The notes: generated from the letters alone by a model not told the origin. A stretch of 64,000 nucleotides of DNA from Panax quinquefolius (GCA_020205615.1 CM035170.1:10348311-10412310); one strand, 5' to 3'. Counted from the stretch's first letter, positions 47,402 through 59,749 are shown. Program-made: numbers and translations.

Positions 47402-48865
47402 TTGTGTAACGACAATGAGTTGACTTATTGGTATATTTTTCTTGTTTCATGTTACTGCTAGGGTCATGGTAGTGTAAGAAGTTTCTAATTATATTGTGTG
47501 TTTAGTTGTTAATTATTAATGTTGTTTTTAGATTGAAGAAATGAAATAAAGGACCGAATGTAATGATTTTTAAGAGAAGTTGTTAGCATGAAGTTAATTT
47601 TGATCAATTGACCAATACAGTACTGACACGCAGGCTGAAAAGTGATCTCTCTCTGCGTGTCAGTAATGTTGGTCAATTGATCAACTTATCATGAAATTAA
47701 CTTTATGGTAACCGGATCCGATTTTAAAGTATTCTAAGTGTGTTTGGTTGCTGATGGTGGTGAGTGTTGTCGTATAATGACAAAATTATCACATATATTT
47801 ATTCTGAAATGAATTTTATTCCACCTTCTCCACATGAAATAAAAAAACAAAAAAAAAAATTAAATTTTCATTCCATTAAAATAATTATCAAATACACTAT
47901 TTTTATTTCATTCTTTTATCTATTTCATTCCTTTAATTCCAACTTAGCATAATGTCATGATAGTAAAATTTTGATAGTCTATGTTTGAGGTATAACACTT
48001 GGTCCCAAATCGAATATAAGAAATAAGTTGACATTTATACAAAGCAATCAAACATATTATCTTTTAATTAGGTTTAGCCTGAGACGGCCATTTGGGGGTG
48101 TACCAATCAATTTTAGATACTTACCGGACGCAATACTCTTCTATTTTACCGTGTTCAATAACACGTTAGTTGCATTCTATATTTCACGTATAAATTATTT
48201 TTCATTTTTTTCGCAAATAAAATTTTGTGAAACAGATAGTATGTAAGGTAGTAAAAAATGACATAATTTATTTAAATTTAAAATCATAATTTTATTATTA
48301 TGTCATTATTATTTAACCAACAACTTATAACTATACTTTTTCAGACAAAAAAATTTGAGACCCTAACAATGACCTATAAGAAATAAGAAATAAGAAATAA
48401 TAAATGTGTGAGACCAAGTTTACCAATATCAAAAAGGAAAATAATATTATTACCCTAATTTTTTTTATATTTTTTGATACTATTAAATTTTTCTAGGCCA
48501 TATCTGTTTTTGCAATGATTATAATTACGTGATTATATTCTCATTAATTATAATCTTAAAATTTAATAGTCCTAGTCACATGTTTATTTTTTCATGGGAT
48601 AATTAATTAGATAACTTAAAATAATATCATGTTATGCTTGTTTTGTCAATGATTATTTAAATGATTGGATATAAAACTTATCATTTGAACTATTATACCC
48701 TCACTACTAATAACAAAGATATCATATTCGCATTAGTACGAGTATAGATAGATAGTGTACATCAGTTTTTTTTAAACAAAGTTAAATGTTAATTTTGTTT
48801 ACAAATTTGTAGTCCCAAATAGTAGAGATTATTATAATACCTAGTTGAACATGATATTAAATAAA
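47402..48865. other. Intergenic, no gene seen; one hairpin element
   Basis: A/T-rich sequence outside the LTR elements. Apart from the hairpin at 47580-47712 and a short (TAAGAAA)n run at about 48377-48402, nothing is recognisable. Open frames of up to about 80 codons show no family features or codon bias and are considered chance. Confidence 0.6.
47580..47712. mobile_element. Hairpin element (MITE-like), about 133 bp
   Basis: The arms are long and nearly complementary: left arm 47580-47633 (AAGTTAATTTTGATCAATTG, then TACTGACACGCAG), right arm 47653-47712 (CTGCGTGTCAGTAATG, then CAATTGATCAAC). A 19-base A/G/T-rich loop separates them. No clear target duplication was found. It could be a MITE or a small-RNA-producing inverted repeat. 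Confidence 0.7.
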
Positions 48866-49048
48866 GAGTAATGATACAGACACAAATTATTTTAAAAATT
48901 GTTGATGTGGCATACTCTGCCTCAGCATATATTGATCAGCAAATTGCTTCAATGTAGTTTCGGCTCCACACAATATGCTGAGGTGAAGTATGTCACATCA
49001 ACAATTTATAAAATATTTGTAGAATAGTTTGTGTCTCTAGCATTATTC
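48866..49048. mobile_element. 183-bp MITE with 9-bp target duplication
   Basis: Flanked on both sides by TTAAATAAA (48857-48865 and 49049-49057). Terminal inverted repeats of roughly 70 bp start GAGTAATGATACAGACACAA on the left and, read from the other end, GAATAATGCTAGAGACACAA. They continue through TTGTTGATGTG(G/A)CATACT and CCTCAGCATAT. The 9-bp duplication suggests mobilisation by a Mutator-type transposase. No coding capacity. Confidence 0.9.
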
Positions 49049-50639
49049 TTAAATAAATTCCTCTTTCAAGTCATTTTATTATTTTAGGACAAATAGACTT
49101 AATAGTCTCAAGTCTATTTTTAAAACCAAACATGAGACTTGGAATTATTAGTCTAATTCTAATTGTAATCATTGCAAACAAACATATCCTTACGCTATTA
49201 GAGAGAAGGATAGTTTTGATCCAGGCCCTTTATTGTGCAAAGGACTGGTACCTTAGGGGAGGCAAAAACTTAGAGAGGCTTGTTAATTTACCTTTATATT
49301 GTTGGGGTCAAGGTTCGACTATTTCTGGGGTCATTAGTCCAGTAAGATGGGGATTGCTAGTATTTGGTCCCAAAAAACATGGGCTATTGTAATTGGGATC
49401 CATTTACCATGTGGAGCCTCTTCACGTACATGTAGCTGGATCAAATCTATTTGATTTTTGTTTTGAATTTGAAGCCTAATCATTTGGATATTTGACTGTT
49501 ATTTATTGGTGCGCAAATATACATTGATTTGTCCATTGCCTAATTCATCTTGTCAACATAAGCACCACTATCATGTTAAACACCACTATCATGGGAGAAA
49601 GGGACAATTTTTTTTGGAAATTGTTAAATTCATAATAAAAAATATTATTTCTACAATAAAAGTGTCGTCATAGATCCTATAACGACAGTTTTTACCGTCG
49701 CTATACATCTACAACGACACTTTTGTTGTGAAAATAACAAAAAGTGTTGTGGATTTAACAATTCCCTTCTTTTTTTGAAATTTATTATAGAAAATTGATA
49801 TTTTTATATAAAAAATTAATATTTTTATATGATATTCCTCACATGAATAGTAAATAAATCTCACTTCTATGTAATATAGAAATATCAGTTTCTCTTTATT
49901 ATATCGTAAAATATTATTAGTCGCATTCAATTTTATATCATTTAAGAAACATTTAATTAAGACAATAAATTTGAGGTCCCTGACATTTTGTTTGGAGAAT
50001 TGTTAAGTGCACCTACTTTGTGCATCCAATGTATGTGTCCAAGGTATCTTAGAAATTAAAGTAAAATTTACATTGTTTTCGTGGATCGGAGAAGATTTTA
50101 AAAGTTTCGACAGAAAAGAGAAGAGTAAAAAAGAGAGTAAATTTCTTTTCTTTGTATTTTAAAGTTTTGAAAAAAAATATAAAATATTACTCCATTCGTT
50201 TTAAATTATTAAATTATTATTGATTTTTAAAAGTTAATTTAAAAATCAAGATTATATACATTCATTTAATTAGTCACTATAATGATAAATATTATAAATT
50301 ATCTAAAAAATAATTCTAAATTGAGAATAAAAAGGACTGTCTGTAAATTAGTGTTTTAAAAACCGTCCCATAAGAATATGTCAATTCTACATTTGAAGGG
50401 AAATGAAACTTTATGCAAAAAACTTCTTGATGAGGAAATTAACATTCATCAATGCTTAAAATCATTAGGTTTCCATATGATGAATTGTAGTTAAAAAAAC
50501 ATACATAAAAATAGAAGCAAGAAGCATCATGGGTTTGCAGTTTAATTCCTAATTAAGATCGAGCAGCCTTTGTGTGCTTTAACGTTAAAGAACCAAGATT
50601 ATTAATGATTACTGTCCCTTCTGCGCATGCTTTGATTCA
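49049..50639. other. Intergenic, no gene seen; one hairpin
   Basis: An 86-codon open frame at 49132-49392 has no recognisable motif. CACCACTATCATG is repeated in tandem at about 49563-49593. A TACTCCATTCGTTTTAAATT segment at about 50189 looks like the start of a Stowaway-type MITE, but no matching right end was found. Otherwise nothing is recognised. Confidence 0.55.
49616..49765. mobile_element. 150-bp inverted-repeat element
   Basis: The left end GGAAATTGTTAAATTC pairs with the right end GGATTTAACAATTCC. An inner pair TACAATAAAAGTGTCGT / ACGACACTTTTGTTGTG lies at 49652-49668 and 49714-49730. It is imperfect but forms one foldback. No clear target duplication was found. Confidence 0.6.
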
Positions 50640-50649
50640 GGGGACTTAC

Positions 50650-52081
50650 GGGTTAAATATTTTTTCAGTCATTGTACTATAGGTCAACTTACAGATAAAT
50701 AATTGAACTTTTTTTTTACACCAACTCATCATCTACTCGACTTTTTAACAAAAGTTAAAAAACCGTTAAAAGCTTTGACTTTAAACTAATAAGATACATC
50801 TGCCATCGATTCTTGAGTTATCAATTACAAATCGGACGTGATGCATTTGTGTGACGTAAGCGATGATTATGTGAATTTGTAGGAAAAATTTTATGAAGAA
50901 AATGAAAAAATATTTTAAAGTATAATATAAATTATAAAAATTATAAAATTAAAAATATTTTAAAATTAAAATCTTTTCAAATTCAGATATTAAATTTATA
51001 ATTGAGTCAATTTAGTGATAATTTTTTTATTTTCTAACTAGGATAAATAAATTTGTACTTTTACATGCAAATAATTTTTAATTTTATCAAATAATTTTAT
51101 TGTAATTTTAATTTATCAACTAATTTTATTTTAAAATTATATAAAATTTAAATTTTATAATTTAATTTAATCAAATTTAAGAAATAATTATTAAAATAAA
51201 AACGCAGGTTTTTTTAATTTTTTTAAAAAAATAAAATGCAGTTTTTTTAATAAAAAACAGTTTTTTATAAAAATAAAATAAAAAACGCAGTTTTTTAATA
51301 AAAAAAATTAAAATTTTTATTTTTGTATAAAAAACGGACTTTTTTAATAAAAAAAAAAAGTGCAGTTTTTTGTATAAAATAAAAAAAAACAGACTTTTTT
51401 AATAAAAACAATTGTTTTTTTAAAATTGTTATTAAAAAAATATATAACGCAGTTTTTTTAAATAAAAATAATTAGTTTTAATAAATAAATAAAAATACAG
51501 TTTTTTTATAAAAATAAAATAAAAATGCAGCTTTTTAATAAAAAATGTATTTTTTATAAAAAGATAAACAACACAATTTTTTAAATAAAAATAACTATTT
51601 TTTATTTTATATAAAAAAAAATAAACGTAATTTTTTTCATAAAAAAAATGAAGTTTTTAAATAAAATAATTGTTTTTTATTAAAAAGCGCAGCTTTTTTA
51701 ATAAAAACATTTTTAAAAAATATTAAAAAAACGCTGTTTTGTTTAATAAAAAAATATATTTTTATTTATTTTCTTATTTTTTGGCTAATTTTTTAAATTT
51801 ATATTATACTTTAAAATATCTTTTTTCTATTTTTTCATAAAATTTTATTCCAAATCCATATCATCATTGTCAATCAAATCTTAATCGCTACATGTAGGCT
51901 TTTTTGGACAACTTAGCAAATTTGAAATCGTGATTTTTCCGTTAAAGTCAACAGAGTTAAATGTTTTTTTAACTTTTTGTTAGAAAAGTCGAGTACAGTG
52001 AATTGACTCTAAGAAAAAAGAAGTTTAGTTATCCATCTGTAAGTCGACCTATAGTACAATGACTGAAAAAGCATTTATCCC
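50650..52081. mobile_element. Non-autonomous Mutator-like element, 1432 bp, with 10-bp TSD
   Basis: Perfect flanking duplication GGGGACTTAC (50640-50649 and 52082-52091). Long inverted repeats: the left begins GGGTTAAATATTTTTTCAGTC, the right (read inward) GGGATAAATGCTTTTTCAGTC. Both continue with ATTGTACTATAGGTC(A/G)ACTTACAG, a CTCGACTTTT(T/C)AACAAAA segment and, about 230-300 bp in, ATTTTAAAGTATAATATAAAT. Arms of about 300 bp and a 9-11-bp duplication are the hallmarks of TIR-type MULEs. The centre is an A/T-rich degenerate repeat with no transposase. Confidence 0.88.
51195..51745. repeat. A/T-rich degenerate repeat in the MULE centre
   Basis: Poly-A and poly-T runs with a recurring (A)nCGCAG(T)n or (A)nTGCAG(T)n core at roughly 20-40-bp spacing, about 15 times. 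The core is a degenerate palindrome because A runs face T runs. Confidence 0.75.
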
Positions 52082-52082
52082 G

Positions 52083-52819
52083 GGGACTTACAATTTGATA
52101 CCCGAAGTGAAAAAAATTATAAACTGGTGATTGTACTCGAAAAATGTTATACTCCATTAAATATTAAGGACACGTCTTACAATTTGGTACCCCGAAGTAA
52201 AAAAAGTTGCAAACTGGTGATTGTACTCGAAAAATGTTATACTCCGTTAAACAGTAGGGTTTCATATTTATTCTGTTTGAAAATTAGGGTTCTCTTCTTC
52301 TGTCCTTCTTCTCTCATTCTTCTTATCTCAATTCTCCATTGATTACTGGTTCTCATATATTTATTAAAAGGTTTTCAGTGTTTAATTGAAAGGATGAGCT
52401 TGTCTCGGAGTGAAATCGTAAATAAAATAGGGGAAAGAAGATTGTAGTTCATGCAACAAAAATGAATGGATTACACTAGAGTTTCCAAGTCGGTGCCACT
52501 GTGGAGCAATGGTGCGAATGTCAGAGGCAAGAAAAGATGGAACAAAACATCGAGGATCTTCTTCGTGTCGACTTCGCTTCTCTCTCTGTATGTTTGTCTC
52601 TCTCATTGGATTAATTTTAACGATTATTTAAAAATTGGAAAGTACAAGCACCAAATTACAAAAAAAAATTAGTACAATCACCAGTTTGTAACTTTTTTCA
52701 CTTCGAGTACCAAATTGTAAGTCGTGTCCCTAATGTTTAACGGAGTGTAACATTTTTTGAGTACAATCATCAGTTTGTAACTTTTTCCACTTCAGATATC
52801 AAATTATAAGTCGTGTCCC
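52083..52819. mobile_element. Second long-TIR element, interrupted near its left end by the MULE
   Basis: The left arm (52083-52252) and right arm (about 52665-52819) are inverted copies. Each arm is itself two tandem units of about 90-95 bp containing AAACTGGTGATTGTACTCG, AAAATGTTA(T/C)ACTCC and GACTTACAATTTGG. The MULE's target site GGGGACTTAC is the start of this element's left arm, so the MULE is the younger insertion. The unique centre (52260-52660) has a pyrimidine-rich stretch (TTCTTCTGTCCTTCTTCTCTC) and a 68-codon frame beginning at 52466. No transposase was seen. Confidence 0.7.
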
Positions 52820-54197
52820 ACTACAGGTACTAAAAGTTGATTTATCCCATAAATGGGCTAGCAACTTTTGACAAAGAGGAGATGTTAAATCTTTTATAAA
52901 ACTCAAAAGAATTGCATAGAGTCGAAGCATGGTCTATAAAATTAATAAAGCAAGCATCACACCATCAATGCTATGATATAAGGAGACTTGTGTTTAAGTT
53001 TAACAAAACGAGATTAAACAAAATCTTTTAAGATTCTTAATTCTCATCCCAACATTGCTAATTAGGCATGCCCACATCTTAATCTTGTTTAAATGAGAAA
53101 ATTAGTCCCACCTAATCAAGACCCGCGGCGATCGTGTGGATCCCAATTAATTAATTTGGGTATTAACAGTTAATTACGTTGTCCGATAAAGTATATATTT
53201 CAAGTATATAATACTGATGTTCAACACATGTTAGTACCCCATTTATCAAAATTATTGTATCTTCTCCTAGTCTTAAGATTTTGTTCTTATAAATTTATAA
53301 GAGGGGTTTTGCCAATTAAACTAATCTAGTTAAACTTACATCAAGTAAAAATGTACTACTCACGAGAAATCATATTAATTTATTTGATGCCAAATAATTC
53401 ATTATACTCACTCAATTTATATTTATCTCTTTATCCTAAAACCCCAGTTACCTCTAGAGTAGCATTCACAATCGTAGTATTTGTCTTTATCGGAATTAAT
53501 TTACTTACACGACTCAATTTCTTTATACAATACACAAAGATTGACACACCTTTTTCGAAGGACAAATTTTAATCTACAAATCAATTGTGTGACATCAACT
53601 TGGAGTATCCCATTCATTATTGGATGGTTTAACATAACTTTTGGCGTCATTAACTTTATATAAAAAAAAATAGAGTGACGCGTCAATCAATAACTTTTAA
53701 ATTAAAGTTTTGATCAATCTACAGATTTTGACTTTGACATTCACGTAAACATCTTAATCTTGTCGGATTATCTGCAAAAGGTTCACTGGAGTTGTTAGGG
53801 AGCCTTGGGCTCTGATACTTAAGTCAAAACATTGATATGAAGAGAAAATTATTCTGGGTCAGAATTGTGTACCTTGAACGTGTTGGAACATCCCTTATTT
53901 ATAGCATGAGAGTCGTCTCCTTCAGAAGTTAAAATTAGAATCCTATTTGGCTACCTTCCAGATTGTCAATCCTTAGTTGGTTAAATTTCACGAAAAATTA
54001 ATCATTTATTGAATTTAATATACTTCTAAAATACTCTGCTAGTAAAATTATATATTGTCCTTTATTAATAGTGATCTAGAAATATATAACATGTGGCAAC
54101 TCACCATTGGTGAGTTATTTTTACCCATATCATTTGCCCCATACTCCTTTAAAAATATACTTTTAAAAGAGTAATTGAATAATAATAAAGTTTTTTT
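52820..54197. other. Intergenic, no gene seen
   Basis: A/T-rich sequence without recognised genes or element ends. The segment around 53780-53910 (GGCTCTGATACTTAAGTCAA, later CCTTATTTATAGC) reads on the minus strand like a promoter (TATAAATA at about 53905) with a leader, possibly an LTR remnant, but no LTR termini were found. Confidence 0.5.
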
Positions 54198-54600
54198 TCA
54201 AGCGCTAATTTTTTGCGCTCATGGCATTAATTCTTAGCCTTCATGACCTTTAATCTAGGTTCGATGACCTTAATTTTTGGTGTCTGTGAAGCTAATTCTT
54301 AGCCTCCATGACCTTAATTATGGGCTTCTTGACCTTAATTTTGGGTGCTCGTGGTGCTAATTCTGAGCTCCATGGCCATAATTTTTGGCTCCATGGTCTT
54401 AATTTTGGACTTTTATGGCCTTAATTCTAAACCTTTATGACATGTTGGGCTATAAGGCTTTCATACAAGGCCTTCATGACTTTAATTATAGGCTCAATGG
54501 TCTTGATTTTGGGCTTACATGGCTTTAAATTTTGCCTCCATGGCCTTAATTCTAGGCCTCCATGACCTTAATTCTGGGTTTGCATGACCTTTATTTTGTT
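54198..54600 (+). repeat. Degenerate minisatellite, TTAATTxTGGGCxTCCATGACC type
   Basis: About 15 imperfect units of roughly 24-28 bp built on CTTAATT(T/C)T(G/A)GGC, a short variable part and CATG(A/G)CC. It stops at 54600, six bases before the inverted gypsy LTR. Confidence 0.8.
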
Positions 54601-54606
54601 CTTTAT

Positions 54607-55847
54607 TGTGACGCCCCCAAAATGGGCATACATCACCCATCTTGAGTCGCCAGATACATGGTACAGAACTCAACTACAAACTTAATTATATAACTGTCGT
54701 GTAAAAATACGACAAAACATAGCTGAGAGTTTACATGAATATTGTCTCATAGACATTATATAAACTCAAATTCAATTCTCATTACACTTATTATCACACT
54801 AAGTAGTGAGGACTGCTAAAACAACCATCTCTTGACCAATAATCCACTCCGCTCCCAGACTAGTCCCAAATTATATTCTCATTTCACGAAGAAAGAAAAA
54901 GAAAAGGGTGAGCTCAACTAGCTCAGTAAGAAATATTATAACTAAGATAATGCATAATAAATTATCATTAGTCTTCAACAGTGTTAAACAGATAAAATAT
55001 AATAAACATCAAGTTTAATCACAGTAGAATAAGCGATCCATTAGAAGAGTCAGTAGGCATAAAATCTACAATCTTCTATGATTTAAAAAGTTTTTCATCA
55101 ATTTTATCGTTGAGACTCAAACAATAAATAAACCACATCATCGAATCATCCTCGCACTACTGACGAAAGATATTCATGTAATCATCAAATGGTCATGATT
55201 ATACCGAATAATCCTCGTTTATAATCATATCAATAATCATCCATCATCATCGCACTATGGGCCAATGAGGACTTTTATCGCATCATTCGTTACATTACGG
55301 TCATGATTATACAAAATAATACGTGGTCATAATCATACCAAGTCCATCTATGCACGTAAGCCAAAATGACTTTCATCACAATATAAGCATTGAGGATGAT
55401 GACAATGACATAATAATTCAATAAAACAAGTTCAAGGATAAATTTTAAAGATTTATAATTTAATTTATCCGTAAATCAATAACGTCTAAATTGTCAACAT
55501 GATCTTTGCTTTGTAGAGTAAAATTCAAGAATAATATTCATATACCAAAATAATTTGGAAAGAAAAAAATATATTTTTAATTGAATAGTACCGTGAATAA
55601 TAGTTCTTGGAATAGTACCCCGTGAATAGTATCCCGATACGAAAAGTGTCCCGAATACCCGAGTGAATGATACTAGAGTGAATAGTAATCCGTGAATAGT
55701 ACTTCGGCACAAAAAGTTCCCTGAATACCCGAGTGAATAATACCAGAGTGAATAGTAACCGGGTGAATAGTAACTTGTGAATAGTAACTCGTAAAAGAAA
55801 AAAATACCAAAGAAAATGATATTTCATGACGAGTACAAAAGAAATGA
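54607..55847 (-). mobile_element. 3' part of an A-like gypsy LTR, inverted
   Basis: Minus-strand LTR end (GGGGGCGTCACA at 54607) extending inward for 1.24 kb through GTAGTGC-type repeats (about 55150-55370) and a long TACTATTCAC array (about 55600-55795). At 55847 it stops at the exact LTR end of E5. It resembles 21367-23212 most. The rest should lie beyond E5, right of the window, if E5 inserted into it. Confidence 0.85.
55600..55795 (-). repeat. TACTATTCAC array in inverted LTR
   Basis: Roughly ten units of GTGAATAGTA (plus strand), with two longer periods of about 85 bp sharing GAATACCCGAGTGAAT. It is the same motif as at 21975-22142. Confidence 0.85.
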
Positions 55848-58347
55848 TGTGACGCCCCCAAAATAGGTATACATCACCCATTCTGAGTCGCCAAATACAT
55901 GGTACACAAACAAATACAACTTTAGTAATACAATTGTTGTGCAAAATACGATAACACATATACTGTGAGTTTGAATACAACTATTGTCTAATAGAGAGTA
56001 TACAAACTCAAAAGGAGTCCTCATTACAATTATTGATACACTATTTTACAAAATAGTGAGGACTACTAAAACAACTATCTTGAATCATCACTCCATACCC
56101 CGGCTAATTCCTGCTAAATTCTCTCATTCTAAGAAGAACAATGGAACAAAAAGGAAAAGGGTGAGCTCAACTAGCCCAGTAAAGAATATTATGACTAAAA
56201 TAATATACAACAATTTATCATTACTCTTCAACAGGAAAAAATCTGATAAAATATAATAGACAACAAGTTTTAGATCAACAACTGCAGCGGAAACAACAAT
56301 CCATTAGAAAAGCCAAGTAGAGAAAGAATTTGACTATCTTCTAAGATTTAAAAGTCCATCATCAATATTTTATCCCTGTAACACCAATCAATATACATCT
56401 TGAATCAAATATTCATCTTTGCACTATAGGCCAAAGATATTCATTTTAGATCACCGGGTTGGTCATGTTCATCTCAACACTGCTTCATCTTTGCACTACG
56501 GGCCAAAGATATTCATTAGGTAATCATTCATCTTTGCACTACAGGCCAAAGATATTCAATAATATCATCATTTAGGACTGAGGATGATGAAAAATATCTT
56601 AAAGAAAACGAATCCAGTGAAACAAAGGGACAAATATTAGGGATTCGTATTACAGTTTATCTAAGTTCAATAATACTCCATAATAACTAAATTTGAAGCA
56701 GAATTCAAAAATAAAGATTAAAACATGGATACAATCAAAGATAGTAACCATAATAGACATCTTGGACAAAAAGAAGAAAAATTTATTTTTCGATGAATAG
56801 TGTCGTATTCGTGAATAATGTCGTATACGTGAATAGTAACCCCAACACAAAAAGGTAGAAATTCCACAATAAAATCTATACCAATATTTCGGTATAATGA
56901 TATTGAAAGAATAACATCATTAGGAAGAAAATAACATCCCTTACCTCAAAGAAACCGTACTTCGAAAAAGAATATCAGATATGATACTGAATGAAACTTG
57001 TACTGAGTAGCAACTCTCAAAGTATCTAAATACTCATAAAATACGCTCGATAATATAGAGAGAAAGAAAACTTGTTTCTGGTGTGATTTTCAATTTTAAA
57101 TTAGCCCTCTATTTATAGGAAAATGTTAGCACGCCGAAGCAGACTTGACTTGTTACCTGATGGCTTTACCTGCTACTATTGCCACCCACCACATTTGAAA
57201 TTCAATTTGAGCACATTTCTCACCAACCAAAAGTTGGGTCCACCAATTCTAGAATTTTCCACCAAAATCATAAATTCCGAAACTTCAACAATTTCTGAAC
57301 AAGTCACCTCTTAAAATTCATAACAAATCATACGTTCATTTTTAACGGTTCAAAATTTGTGGACATATACTCAACTTATATATGTATAACATATCCAAAA
57401 ATCACAACGATTCAACAGTCGGATTAAAAGTTATAACTCACGCAATATATCTCAAGAACACTGGTTTGATTTTTAATACCTCAATTCCGACAAAATACTG
57501 ATAAAACACCTCAACATTAATTCTTTCATTTATAACAACATAAATAAATCTATCATTTAAATTCGCATCAAATAAATATTTCATTATCATATAAATCAAT
57601 AATTAATTATTCACAAATAATATTATAGAATCACATTTATGACAACCAAGCAGTTCCCAGGAAAGAGGGGGTTTTCCGATTAGGATTTCTCCTTACTGGC
57701 GCGCAATTAGGTGACCAAACCTCTCCTTGACAGAACTTTCTAGACATTGCCAATAACGTTATCTCATAATATTATTCAAATAATATGAATTATTGATCCG
57801 ATAATGGGAAATCTTGTCTTGATGACAATTATTGAAACAACAATAATATAAAATATCAACGCAACAACTATTGAACCAATAAAATAAAATATTAAACAAG
57901 AATTACATAATAATTATTGAGTAGTGCCTTCTTTACGTAAGAATCAATAATTCAAAATCACGTGTGCAAAACCGTAATGCTTCTTCGTGCAACCATGCGT
58001 ATTCATATTTTAACCAATTTGGATATTCCAATAGTGTTAACGATAACAACTACTGCCAATTATTTGTAAAAACTCAAATTTGTCATTTTCTTCATCCGAT
58101 GAATTATCCGTTATGTGGCCCTGAAAATGGGCTACCAATATCATACGAATATTCCCCGACAGAAAGAATATTCCACGACCAAACGAATATTCCTCGACAA
58201 CAATGAATATTTTATAACCACTTACTTATTTTGCAAAATTTGCACCTTTCACCCATAACCAAAGCATTATATCAAATTAAAACCTTATTATTCACAATAA
58301 TAATTAGGGGAAATTCGATTTTATTTATAATAAGTTGGGGTCTTACA
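55848..58347 (-). mobile_element. 3' LTR of gypsy E5 (subfamily B), inverted
   Basis: On the minus strand it starts TGTAAGACCCC at 58347, preceded by a polypurine tract (58362-58348), and ends GGGGGCGTCACA at 55848. Length 2500 bp, collinear with 17590-20064 and with few differences. TATAAATA is at 57117-57110, and three stem-loop repeats lie at about 56405-56555. E5 runs off the right edge. Confidence 0.92.
57110..57117 (-). promoter_or_regulatory. TATA box of the E5 LTR
   Basis: TATAAATA on the minus strand in CCTATAAATAGAGGGC. Confidence 0.65.
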
Positions 58348-58362
58348 ACCTCCATTTCTTAT
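58348..58362 (-). promoter_or_regulatory. Polypurine tract of E5
   Basis: Minus strand AAGAAATGGAGGT precedes the LTR start. The purine run is broken by one T. Confidence 0.75.
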
Positions 58363-58986
58363 GAAATTTCATCCTCGAAATTGACGTACGTACCTGGTGT
58401 TTCGAAAAGGTGAGGATACCTCGCTTTCATTTCTGATTCCAACTACCAGGTTATTTCTTCAATAGCATGGTTCCTCCACAAAACCTTAACTTGTGGTATA
58501 ACCTTCGTGCATAGGACATGCTCTTTCCTATTCAAGATCTTAACAGGTACCTCCTCGTACGTTAAATCTTCGGCTATCTCATCCGGTTCTAACTCAATAA
58601 TGTGGTTCGGGTCTTTCACATATTTACGAACCATAGATATGTGAAAAAGATTATGAACACGAGACATGCTTGGAGGTAATGCGAGTCTATAGGCCACATT
58701 TCCTATTCGGTAAAGAATCTCAAATGGACCAACAAATCGTGCATTGAGCTTTCCTCTCTTCCCAAATCTTGTAACTCCCTTACATGGTGCAACATGTAAT
58801 AATACATGATCCCCAATATTAAATTCCACGTCCTTTCGATGAAGATCCGCATAACTCTTTTGTCGATCCTATGTCGTTTGTATACGTTATCGGATCATTT
58901 GGATCTTCTCTGTAGTTATGCGTACCAATTCTGGTCCCAACAATGTTGCTTCACCCACCTCGTCCCAGCATACTGGAGAGCGACAC
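58363..58986 (-). pseudogene. Gypsy E5 pol C-terminus (integrase end and chromodomain-like tail)
   Basis: A 128-residue frame (58829-58443) reads FNIGDHVLLHVAP, RFVGPFEILYRIGNVAYRL, VHNLFHISMVRKYVKDP and VLWRNHAIEEITW, ending at a TAG that replaces the next codon. The remaining tail to about 58363 is present behind the stop. The upstream part to 58986 carries a stop at about 58869. Sequence at the tail (EVPVKILNRKEHVL) is subfamily B. The gene is cut at 58986 by the 3.9-kb LTR and resumes at 62921. Confidence 0.88.
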
Positions 58987-59639
58987 TGTAACAACCTGGA
59001 GAATTCAGATTGTCCAGAATTTAAGTTTAAAGAATTAGTTATTAATAAAAGGAATTTTTATTAATATTATTATGTGTTATGTATTTTTTAATCATTCTAT
59101 AACCAAGGATGATTATAAGTCGGGAGTATTCTGGCTACGAGCTAGTCTGAGCGAGTAAAAATTTTCAAGACTGAAATAAAATTTTTCCGGGAATAAAATA
59201 TTTTTCAGGGAAAAAGACGAAATAGGTACTATTCACCCGACGAAAGCCTAAGGGTTAGGGTTTGAATAACCTAGGCCATTCCGAGAGTTCGGTATGTCGA
59301 AATGAAATTTCGTCGAAAGATTTGATGATAATATATTGTGAAAAGTTAAGTAATTCGATAAAAGTTTTTCTCGAAAAACGCGCAGAAATCGAACGAAATA
59401 AAAATAACGAAAAGTACTTCTATGTACTTTTCACTCGTTTAGCTACGTTAGGGTAAAACGTGAAGGAAAACGCTTAACATCGAAAAGTGTTTTTTAGTTT
59501 TTCGAAGATCCGAAGAATATGTAATAATTAGTCGGTAAAGGAAAGACGAAATATCCAAAAATATTTGGATTCCGAGAATCGCAGTTTTCGAACCGTCGGA
59601 CGAAATTCGAAAGACGGAAGCACGAAGCATCCAAGGGAA

Positions 59640-59710
59640 GCTACGTGAATAGTAAGGAGGTGTATTGAGGAGGTGGGAATAGTAAGGAGGTGTGAATAGT
59701 AAGGAGGTTG
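59640..59710 (+). repeat. GTGAATAGTAAGGAGG tandem in the solo LTR
   Basis: Three to four units of GTG(A/G)ATAGTAAGGAGGTG just upstream of the TATA box, the complement of the TACTATTCAC motif in the other LTR family. A single TACTATTCACC also occurs at 59228. Confidence 0.8.
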
Positions 59711-59749
59711 GGGGGCAAAATGACTAAAATACCCTTAGCCTTAGTTTTC

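Noticed and set aside
47764..48246. Short open frames of 62-72 codons as host genes
   Set aside because: A/T-rich, no motifs, no promoter or splice context. They are expected by chance in sequence of this composition.
49132..49392. 86-codon open frame with a hydrophobic start
   Set aside because: No recognisable family, no supporting context; treated as chance.
50187..50370. Stowaway-type MITE
   Set aside because: Only a left-end-like motif was seen; no inverted right end or TA duplication could be confirmed.
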